The notes below the pieces were generated by a model, which did not search any database, was not told where the DNA came from, and was given only the letters and a program-made list of their open reading frames with translations. From NCBI GenBank assembly GCA_023422005.1, contig JAEZSC010000105.1, forward strand, positions 1 to 38,413: 38,413 nt of DNA, in the 5' to 3' direction. This stretch comes from Bacillota bacterium. Lineage in GTDB: Bacteria; Bacillota; Clostridia; Christensenellales; UMGS416. Below, in pieces: positions 33,324-38,413 of this stretch. The stretch's first letter is position 1. The number at the start of each line of letters is the position of its first letter. Made by a program: the position numbers and the translations under genes.

Positions 33324-33776
33324 TTATTCGCTGAGCAGCTTGTTGAGCTCGTCGCGGAACGTATTGATGTCCTTGAACTGGCGGTAGACCGACGCGAATC
33401 GCACATAGGCCACCTGGTCGAGATCCTTGAGGCCTTCCATGACCATCTCGCCCAGCGCCTCGGTGGAGACTTCCTGCTCCAGAGAGTTGTAGACGCGCTT
33501 TTCGATGGAGCTGACCAGAGCCTCAATCTCCTTGATGGCCACGGGGCGCTTCTCGCACGCCTTTATGATGCCCAGCTTGACCTTATCGATGTCGAAAGGT
33601 TCCCGGCGGCCATCCTTTTTGACCACGAGGATCACGGGGTTCTCAATTTTCTCGTAGGTGGTGAAGCGCTTGCCGCAGCCCACACACTCTCTCCTGCGCC
33701 GGATGGCCCAGCCGTCCTCCGTGGGGCGGGAGTCCACCACCTTGCTGTCCGTATGGTTGCAATACATGCAGCGCAT
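33324..33776 (-). CDS. nrdR: transcriptional repressor NrdR
   Basis: A 150-aa NrdR. The zinc ribbon cysteines are Cys3, Cys6, Cys31 and Cys34 (MRCMYC, CVGCGKRF). The ATP-cone domain covers about 49-139 (VVKKDGRREPFDIDKV). It senses dATP/ATP and represses ribonucleotide reductase genes. Start ATG 33776 with AGGAGG eight bases before. Own promoter. Confidence 0.97.
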   Translation of the reverse strand: MRCMYCNHTDSKVVDSRPTEDGWAIRRRRECVGCGKRFTTYEKIENPVILVVKKDGRREPFDIDKVKLGIIKACEKRPVAIKEIEALVSSIEKRVYNSLEQEVSTEALGEMVMEGLKDLDQVAYVRFASVYRQFKDINTFRDELNKLLSE

Positions 33777-33814
33777 TGCCGTGACCTCCTGGGTGCATTT
33801 GAAGTCTTTTGTGC

Positions 33815-33844
33815 ATTATATCACAATGTGTTAAGAATTGTCTA
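33815..33844 (-). promoter_or_regulatory. promoter of the nrdR-pgeF operon
   Basis: Minus-strand -35 TAGACA (33839-33844), 18-base spacer, -10 TATAAT (33815-33820). The spacer holds a short CACATTGTG-like palindrome. Confidence 0.6.
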
Positions 33845-33850
33845 TTTGCG

Positions 33851-34129
33851 TTATTTGCCTCCAGCCCAATCACCGACATCCCCACTGGAGCCGGTCTCGG
33901 CGATTCGCACAAGGATGACATCCTCGCCGATCTTGACGATGCTCTCCCAGGGAATCACGATCTCCGCACGGTTGCTGCGCACCAGATTCAAAAAGCTGAA
34001 CGGGCCGGGCACCGCGATGGAGCTGATACGCCCGTCCGGTGAGAAGTTCATATCTACGATGGTCCCCAAGCGTCGCCCGTTGACAATGTTGATGACTTCT
34101 TTTTGGCGGATGTCCGAAGAATTGGCCAT
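33851..34129 (-). CDS. ylmC: YlmC/YmxH family sporulation protein (PRC barrel)
   Basis: 92 aa. It has the PRC-barrel pattern DIRQKEVINIVNGRRLGTIVD, then IPWESIVKIGEDVILVRI. The family is common in spore-forming Firmicutes and linked to sporulation, though its exact action is unclear. The ATG at 34129 is chosen for GGGAGG eight bases before; the 14 residues upstream in frame have no support. Its place next to nrdR is common in Clostridia. It supports a spore-forming host. Confidence 0.88.
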   Translation of the reverse strand: MANSSDIRQKEVINIVNGRRLGTIVDMNFSPDGRISSIAVPGPFSFLNLVRSNRAEIVIPWESIVKIGEDVILVRIAETGSSGDVGDWAGGK

Positions 34130-34199
34130 GGGTTGCGCCTCCCTTCGGTTATGTGTATGTCGGGTCAGCACGCAAAATCCCCAAGGCAGACAGTAAAAA

Positions 34200-34268
34200 T
34201 GATGTAAAGCTGACTTGACATCGCAACGGGATGTGCTATACTGATGATGGAAAGCATGCTTTACATCA
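34200..34268. repeat. 11-bp inverted repeat bracketing the XRE promoter, probable operator pair
   Basis: TGATGTAAAGC (34200-34210) is repeated in perfect inverted form as GCTTTACATCA (34258-34268). One copy is just upstream of the -35, the other just after the transcription start. This would let the XRE protein cover or loop the promoter and control itself. Confidence 0.55.
34215..34242 (+). promoter_or_regulatory. promoter of the XRE regulator and membrane protein genes
   Basis: Perfect -35 TTGACA (34215-34220), 16-base spacer, -10 TATACT (34237-34242). A strong promoter, as expected where a repressor keeps it in check. Confidence 0.8.
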
Positions 34269-34285
34269 CCATGGGGAGTGCGCCT

Positions 34286-34489
34286 ATGAAAAATCGTTTA
34301 GAAGAACTACGCAGCCAAAAAGGCATACGCCAAGAGGAGCTGGCTGCCGCGCTGGAGGTCAGCAGGCAGACCATCAGCTCTCTGGAGAATGGCCGCTACA
34401 ACCCGTCCATTCTGCTGGCGTTCAAGCTGGCCCGGTATTTCGGTACGACCATTGAGGATATTTTCATCTATGAGGAGGATGCCCAATGA
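34286..34489 (+). CDS. XRE family (Cro/CI-like) small transcriptional regulator
   Basis: A 67-aa protein that is almost only a helix-turn-helix domain: RLEELRSQKGIRQEELAA, then VSRQTISSLENGRYNPS and FKLARYFGTTIEDIF. This is the short YozG/YvaO-like group often paired with a small membrane protein gene, as here. The ATG at 34286 has GGGGAG seven bases before; the longer frame starts on the promoter itself. Its end overlaps the next start as ATGA. Probably represses its own promoter through the inverted repeats at 34200-34268. Confidence 0.92.
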   Translation: MKNRLEELRSQKGIRQEELAAALEVSRQTISSLENGRYNPSILLAFKLARYFGTTIEDIFIYEEDAQ

Positions 34490-34899
34490 AAAAGCAAACC
34501 CTTTCGATTCTCTTAATGGCTTTGGCGCTGGCGTTGCTGGCGGCCGCCTTACTGCTGCACGGTGTCGTACCCAAAGCCGTGAGCGGCGTGCTGATCGGCT
34601 GCGGCAGCGGGCTGCTGGGGGCGGCTGTGTCTATGTTGGCCCATGCCCGGCTGCAGGCGCGCCACCCGGAGCTCAAACGCCAGGAAGACATCGAGGCCAA
34701 CGACGAGCGCAACCGGCTGATCCGCTGGCGGGCCCAAGCACTGGCCGGCAGCGTGACCCAGTGGCTTGTGCTGGCCCTGGCCTATGTGATGATCCTGCTG
34801 GACCTGCCGCTGTGGCTGACGCTGGTCACCGTGCTCATCTACGCCTGCCACACGGTCGTCTGGCTGGCGCTGTCGGGCAAGTATCAGAAAGAGATGTAG
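34486..34899 (+). CDS. small four-helix membrane protein paired with the XRE regulator
   Basis: 137 aa. Hydrophobic segments at about 5-25, 30-52, 88-108 and 110-130 suggest four membrane helices. Between them lies a charged stretch with EDIEANDERNRLIRWRAQA, a pattern of the DUF2178/DUF6442-like proteins that accompany short XRE regulators in Firmicutes. Function unknown. Translation is coupled to the regulator by the ATGA overlap. Confidence 0.8.
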   Translation: MKKQTLSILLMALALALLAAALLLHGVVPKAVSGVLIGCGSGLLGAAVSMLAHARLQARHPELKRQEDIEANDERNRLIRWRAQALAGSVTQWLVLALAYVMILLDLPLWLTLVTVLIYACHTVVWLALSGKYQKEM

Positions 34900-35181
34900 G
34901 CAAAGAGGGGGTAATTTCGCGCCTTTGAGGCGCGACCAAAGGGCTTTCCGATCGCCCTTTGGAAACCTTCGGCACCCATTGCTTGAATGATTGGCAAGCA
35001 AATGACTAACGCAACAGTGTTAAAGACAGAAAGAATCACTTCTTCGCATATAGCAAACCCTTTGCCGATGGCGGATTCATTCCGCCGAGGCAACGAGCGC
35101 CCAGACAGAACCGCGCACAAAAACCCGCCTACAGGCGATCCTTCGTTTCCTGATAGCAGAGAGTGGGGTATAAACAGAAAG
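34900..35181. other. gene-free tract with five successive hairpins
   Basis: No credible gene. Inverted repeats follow one another: 34917-34923/34929-34935 (TCGCGCC), 34936-34944/34954-34962 (CCAAAGGGC), 34979-34985/34995-35001 (TTGCTTG), a nested one at 35062-35093 (TTGCC and GGCGGA arms), and 35126-35130/35133-35137 (CGCCT). A sixth, the AraC terminator, follows. It may be a structured RNA, a degraded miniature element, or terminator remnants. Confidence 0.5.
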
Positions 35182-35211
35182 CCCGCCTGCCGACGGTTAT
35201 CGGCAGGCGGG
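35170..35211 (-). terminator. terminator of the AraC-type regulator gene
   Basis: CCCGCCTGCCGA (35182-35193) pairs perfectly with TCGGCAGGCGGG (35200-35211), six-base loop. The minus strand continues CTTTCTGTTTAT. Confidence 0.85.
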
Positions 35212-35269
35212 AAACGCACACTGAGAGCAAGGGTCTGAATCGCGGCTGATGCCGCAGCATCTGCCGCGA

Positions 35270-36163
35270 CTATTTGATTGGCACCCACACCTGCGTCATA
35301 TAGTCATCGTTCACTTCCCCCGCGGGGTACAGCTCAACGTCGGGGCCGTCGTCATGCTGATAGCCGGAGGACGGGAACCACTCAGAGAAGACACGGGCAT
35401 TAAGGTCCTGTATGGCTTTGGGCATCGTGCCGCGGGCCTCGAACACCGCCCACTTGTAGGGCTTCACATGGAGTTCCACGCAGCCGGCGGGGATGGCGCC
35501 GTCCTTGCTGAACACGCCGATGATGTAATCGAAGCTGGACATATCCGGCGCAAAATTGGCGCACAGTCCCAGGGAATCGGTTGTGTCGGCAATGGCCATC
35601 AGCGTATTGAAGGTGCCATCGTTCATGACCTCGTCCCAGAACTGGGGGATGGATACACTGTGCCCGGCGTCTTGCATGGGCACCCGCAACGCCTTACCGA
35701 CGACGCGGAACGCTTCCTTGTTGACCAATTGATACTCCATGGGGGTCACTCCTTTCACAGTAAGAACGAAACTTAGGCGGCTGACCGAGCGCAGGCGCAC
35801 CCCCGGCTCGCGCGCAGCCGAAGGGGGGACGCCATGGAAGCGGCTGAAGGCCTTGGCGAAGGCTTCTGGCGTCTCATAGCCGTACTTGAGCGCCACATCC
35901 AGCACCCGGACGCATGGGCGAGCAGGAGACGTAGTCTCCGGCCAGCCGCGCACGCCGCCTTGAGAGAGCTCCTGCGCCGCCAGCGTCAGCCGCCGGGAGC
36001 GCACATACTCGCCCACCGGCAGCCCACACAGCGCCAGGAATAAGCGCTGGAAGTGGTACCGTGAGCTTAAGCCTACCCGCGCTGCCTCGTCCATATCCAC
36101 TGAGCCGGCCATATTGTCCTCAAGGTAAGCTATGGCGCTGTTCATGCTGTCCAGCCACTGCAT
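35270..36163 (-). CDS. AraC family regulator with GyrI-like effector domain and a 14-residue insertion
   Basis: 297 aa. Residues 1-120 form the double helix-turn-helix DNA-binding domain of AraC regulators (SSRYHFQRLF, then LDVALKYGYETPEAFAKAF). Residues about 140-297 are a GyrI-like/SOUL-type ligand domain (MEYQLVNKEAFRVVGKALR and a C-terminal VWVPIK), as in Rob- or BmrR-like drug sensors. Residues 73-86 (GWPETTSPARPCVR) interrupt the link between the two HTH halves, where relatives run straight from GGVR to VLDVA. The frame is kept. Start ATG 36163 with GGAG eight bases before. Its targets and ligand are not known. Confidence 0.88.
   Translation of the reverse strand: MQWLDSMNSAIAYLEDNMAGSVDMDEAARVGLSSRYHFQRLFLALCGLPVGEYVRSRRLTLAAQELSQGGVRGWPETTSPARPCVRVLDVALKYGYETPEAFAKAFSRFHGVPPSAAREPGVRLRSVSRLSFVLTVKGVTPMEYQLVNKEAFRVVGKALRVPMQDAGHSVSIPQFWDEVMNDGTFNTLMAIADTTDSLGLCANFAPDMSSFDYIIGVFSKDGAIPAGCVELHVKPYKWAVFEARGTMPKAIQDLNARVFSEWFPSSGYQHDDGPDVELYPAGEVNDDYMTQVWVPIK
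35906..35947. repeat. 42-bp in-frame insertion with palindrome inside the AraC gene
   Basis: These 42 bases encode the extra residues 73-86. They contain GGAGACgtaGTCTCC (35925-35939), a perfect 6-bp inverted repeat with 3-base loop. This resembles small palindromic elements that insert into genes without breaking the frame. Its origin is inferred; no second copy was noticed in the window. Confidence 0.45.
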
Positions 36164-36185
36164 CGGTCCGTCTCCTTGTGATCAG

Positions 36186-36191
36186 AGTATA
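36186..36191 (-). promoter_or_regulatory. -10 box of the AraC-type regulator promoter
   Basis: Minus-strand TATACT in GCGTGCTATACTCTG, 22 bases from the start codon, with no clear -35. Confidence 0.4.
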
Positions 36192-36206
36192 GCACGCGAG
36201 GGAATG

Positions 36207-36243
36207 AAAAACCTGTCTCTGTGTGCTCGTTGCGGACAGGCTT
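36207..36243 (-). terminator. terminator after the diguanylate cyclase gene
   Basis: On the minus strand AAAGCCTGTC and GACAGGTTTT form a stem with one G-T wobble around a 17-base loop, ending in five T. It sits 63 bases past the cyclase stop. Confidence 0.6.
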
Positions 36244-36305
36244 TCCTGGGGTCAAGGGCAAGCGGATGCAATAAAAGCGCTCTCGTTCCACTCGCTTCTG
36301 CTTCT

Positions 36306-37334
36306 TCAACTCCGGAAGGACACCACCTTGTTTCTTCCCGTATTCTTCGCCTGATACAGCGCGATGTCGGCCTTTTGAATCATCTCATCTTCGTCGTCGT
36401 TCTCCCGGCGGGTGTAGGCCCCCAGGCTGATTGTCACGCGCTCCACCGCGGAGAAACGATGGGCTTCCACCTCGTACCTGAGCTTATCCGCCGCCGCACT
36501 GGCGCTCTTTTCATCGGTGTTGGGCAAAAGAACGATGAACTCTTCTCCGCCGAAACGGGAAACAACATCGCTCTTTCTGGTGTTGGCAATCAACAGATTC
36601 GCCAGTTCCACCAGAACCTTGTCCCCCGTTGAATGCCCATAGGTATCGTTTACGTGCTTGAAATGGTCGATATCGATCAACACCACCGATATATCCTGCT
36701 TATACCGGGCCGCCTGCCTGATCAAGTGCGAGAAGAAGGACATAAAGTATTTCCTGTTGTACAACCTGGTAAGCGGGTCGTGGTTGGCATAGAACTCCAG
36801 TTCATTTCTGACATAGCTTTTGATCAGATATACAACCACGATGGCCAGAAGCAGGTCCGCGACAATCAGCGCCATCGTATATTTCAGGTTGCTCATGTGC
36901 TTTTCGTCGATGAACTGAGAGGCGTCCACAGCCTCGTCGGCAATCTCCCAGATCTCCTCGCTGGCCTCCCTCAGCGCCGTGCCATTGCTGGCCACGGGGG
37001 CTTCGCCATACCGGGCCAGAAGGACTTTCAGAGCGTTCCATTTGTCCTGGATCCGCACCGCCTTGTCGTAGCGCGCCGGGTTTGCCGTGTCCTTCGAGCT
37101 GTTTTGCACCAACTGGGCAACCCGCTGGTCCATCTGTTCAACCAGAGCCTCCGAGCTAGCCCCAGCATACTGAAGCTTGACGATCCGTTGGATTCCACCA
37201 CGGATTCGCCCGACGTCGTTGATCTGCTTGGCGTTCCCATCGGAGTTGCGGAAGAGTATCATGGAGATCCCGATGTTCAGCACCAGAAGCGTAATCAATG
37301 TCAGCAGGAGAAGGAAAATGTACCTGGACTTCAT
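36306..37334 (-). CDS. membrane-bound diguanylate cyclase (GGDEF)
   Basis: A 342-aa enzyme making cyclic di-GMP from two GTP. TM1 is at about 5-28, an extracytoplasmic helical sensor spans 29-152 and TM2 is at about 153-172. The GGDEF domain (about 180-340) has DPLTRLYNR, DIDHFKHVND, the active-site GGEEF at 262-266 and the inhibitory site RKSD (Arg253-Asp256) five residues before it, so it should be active and product-inhibited. The sensor resembles four-helix ligand domains, ligand unknown. The ribosome site before ATG 37334 is weak, suggesting low expression. No EAL or PilZ gene is in the window. Confidence 0.93.
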   Translation of the reverse strand: MKSRYIFLLLLTLITLLVLNIGISMILFRNSDGNAKQINDVGRIRGGIQRIVKLQYAGASSEALVEQMDQRVAQLVQNSSKDTANPARYDKAVRIQDKWNALKVLLARYGEAPVASNGTALREASEEIWEIADEAVDASQFIDEKHMSNLKYTMALIVADLLLAIVVVYLIKSYVRNELEFYANHDPLTRLYNRKYFMSFFSHLIRQAARYKQDISVVLIDIDHFKHVNDTYGHSTGDKVLVELANLLIANTRKSDVVSRFGGEEFIVLLPNTDEKSASAAADKLRYEVEAHRFSAVERVTISLGAYTRRENDDEDEMIQKADIALYQAKNTGRNKVVSFRS

Positions 37335-37438
37335 AAATGTGCTTTACCCGTCCTTCCTTTGTGGTACATCAGCGGGTCTACGCCTGGGCCATCAACCGAA
37401 ACCATGCGAGCAGCGGTCAGCTGCCGCTGTGTAACACA

Positions 37439-37468
37439 ACAGCCCGCCGGCAATGGTCAGCGGGCTGT
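37439..37468 (-). terminator. terminator of ftsH
   Basis: ACAGCCCGC (37439-37447) pairs with GCGGGCTGT (37460-37468), and the minus strand continues TGTGTT. About 22 bases beyond the ftsH stop. Confidence 0.7.
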
Positions 37469-37490
37469 CTGGGTTCACAGGGCCTTGCTC

Positions 37491-38413
37491 TTAAGCCGGA
37501 TTCAGAGCCGGCTCCTCCAGCAGCTTGGAGAACTCCTCGCCGGAGAGCTTTTCCTTTTCCAGCAGCATGTCGATGATCTTCTTCATCTTGTCGGCATTGT
37601 TGTTGATGATCTCCTGAGCGCGGCGTTCGGCGGTTTCCAGGAGCTTATGGATCTCGCTGTCGATCTTAGCGGAGAACTGCTCGGAATACTCTCGGGTGTG
37701 GCCGAAGCTGGCGCCCACGAAGATCTCCTTGTCGCCGGCCAGATAGACCGGGCCCAGGTCGTCGCTCATGCCGTATTCGGTGATCATGCGGCGGGCCATG
37801 TCGGTGGCGTGCTTTAGGTCGCTGGTAGAGCCGGTGGAGACATCGCCCAGCAACAGGCGTTCGGCCACATGCCCGCCCATGCTCATGGCCAGGTCGTCCA
37901 GCAGCTTGGTCTTGGTGATGAAGTGCATCTCCTCACTGGGCATCACCTGCGTATAACCGCCGGCCATGCCGCGGGGGATGATGGAGACCTCCTTGACCGG
38001 GTCGCAGCCGGGCAGCAAATGCGCCACCAGCGCGTGGCCGGCCTCGTGGCACGCCACAAGCTTTCGGTCCAGCTCGGTAACCTTGCGGCTGCGCTTCTCC
38101 GGACCCATGGCCACGCGGTTGATGGCCTCGGTGATCTCGGCCATGGTGATGGACTTGCGGCTGCGGCGGGCGGCCAGTATAGCCGCTTCGTTCATAACAT
38201 TTTCCAGATCGGCGCCGGTGAAGAACGGCGTCATCTTGGCGATGACATCGAAATTGACATCCTCAGCCAGGGGCTTGGTGCGGGAATGCACCTTGAGCAC
38301 CGCCTCGCGGCCCTTGCTGTCGGGGTAATTCACGGTGACCTGGCGGTCGAACCGACCGGGGCGCAGCAGCGCCGGGTCCAGGATGTCCGGGCGGTTGGTG
38401 GCCGCCAGTATGA
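37491..38413 (-). CDS. ftsH: ATP-dependent zinc metalloprotease FtsH, C-terminal part (5' end outside window)
   Basis: About 306 residues are visible, from the second region of homology of the AAA domain (LAATNRPDILDPALLRPGRFDRQ, read from the window edge) to the true C-terminus. The protease zinc site is HEAGH in ACHEAGHALV, and the third ligand is the Asp in STSDLKHAT. The N-terminal membrane helices, Walker A and B lie beyond the right edge. FtsH is a hexameric membrane protease for misfolded and regulatory proteins. The ATG-like start inside the frame at 38333 is not the real start. Confidence 0.97.
   Translation of the reverse strand, partial: ILAATNRPDILDPALLRPGRFDRQVTVNYPDSKGREAVLKVHSRTKPLAEDVNFDVIAKMTPFFTGADLENVMNEAAILAARRSRKSITMAEITEAINRVAMGPEKRSRKVTELDRKLVACHEAGHALVAHLLPGCDPVKEVSIIPRGMAGGYTQVMPSEEMHFITKTKLLDDLAMSMGGHVAERLLLGDVSTGSTSDLKHATDMARRMITEYGMSDDLGPVYLAGDKEIFVGASFGHTREYSEQFSAKIDSEIHKLLETAERRAQEIINNNADKMKKIIDMLLEKEKLSGEEFSKLLEEPALNPA

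Noticed and set aside
34884..35288. Minus-strand open frame of 134 codons in the hairpin tract
   Set aside because: It overlaps two neighbouring genes, reads through the AraC terminator hairpin and shows no domain or ribosome site.
36164..36305. Possible cyclic di-GMP riboswitch next to the diguanylate cyclase
   Set aside because: I looked for the conserved riboswitch core in this gap and found only a terminator-type hairpin and a promoter.

Overview
The window looks like a chromosomal piece of a GC-rich, spore-forming member of the Clostridia (Firmicutes). The support is the gene content: a YlmC/YmxH-type sporulation protein next to nrdR and pgeF, an Agr-type peptide quorum-sensing set, a heterodimeric Firmicute-style ABC exporter under a MarR regulator, an LplB/LplC-type sugar ABC importer, and strong AGGAGG ribosome binding sites with TTGACA/TATAAT promoters. 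Coding DNA is GC-rich and the intergenic promoters are AT-rich. I saw no rRNA, tRNA, CRISPR array, transposase or phage gene. The species cannot be named from this sequence alone.

Layout, left to right. (1) 1-5.7 kb, minus strand: a MarR regulator drives a two-subunit ABC exporter, followed by an unusual HD + CHAP fusion protein. (2) 5.8-11.4 kb: a small Cu/Zn superoxide dismutase (minus), then a GH2 beta-galactosidase, a zinc-ribbon membrane protein and a coupled APH-like phosphotransferase (plus). (3) 11.4-15.6 kb: a UroD/MtaA-like methyltransferase (minus), then a compact Agr-type system in the order LytTR response regulator, GHKL sensor kinase, AgrB peptidase and a 44-aa AgrD-like propeptide. 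(4) 15.7-19.7 kb: an HD hydrolase and a lipoprotein (minus), divergent from a radical SAM / TIGR03915-type DNA metabolism pair and a DUF3788 protein (plus). (5) 19.7-22.1 kb, minus: a three-gene overlapping operon of a VOC-like protein, a mannitol-1-phosphate dehydrogenase-like enzyme and a GNAT acetyltransferase. (6) 22.1-32.4 kb: a carbohydrate block with two permeases and a binding lipoprotein, a DUF4432 epimerase-like protein, a PRPP synthetase-like protein, a Gfo/Idh/MocA oxidoreductase and a GH38 alpha-mannosidase. (7) 32.5-38.4 kb: pgeF, nrdR, ylmC, an XRE regulator with a small membrane protein, an AraC/GyrI-like regulator, a membrane diguanylate cyclase and the 3' part of ftsH, cut by the window edge.

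The most interesting element is the Agr set. Its propeptide has no cysteine at all. A serine (Ser29) sits exactly where the ring-forming cysteine should be, five residues before the usual HQPKVP-type tail, so the signal is predicted to be a lactone rather than a thiolactone. AgrB keeps its catalytic His and Cys. Other points worth a second look are a 14-bp direct repeat placed like an activator site ahead of the sugar importer, an 11-bp inverted repeat bracketing the XRE promoter, a MarR-type palindrome in the exporter leader, a palindrome-bearing 14-residue insertion inside the AraC DNA-binding domain, and a 300-bp gene-free tract made of six successive hairpins.

Many long open frames lie antisense to the real genes. 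They are by-products of high GC and I left them out. Start codons were chosen by ribosome binding site and promoter position, and several differ from the longest possible reading frame.
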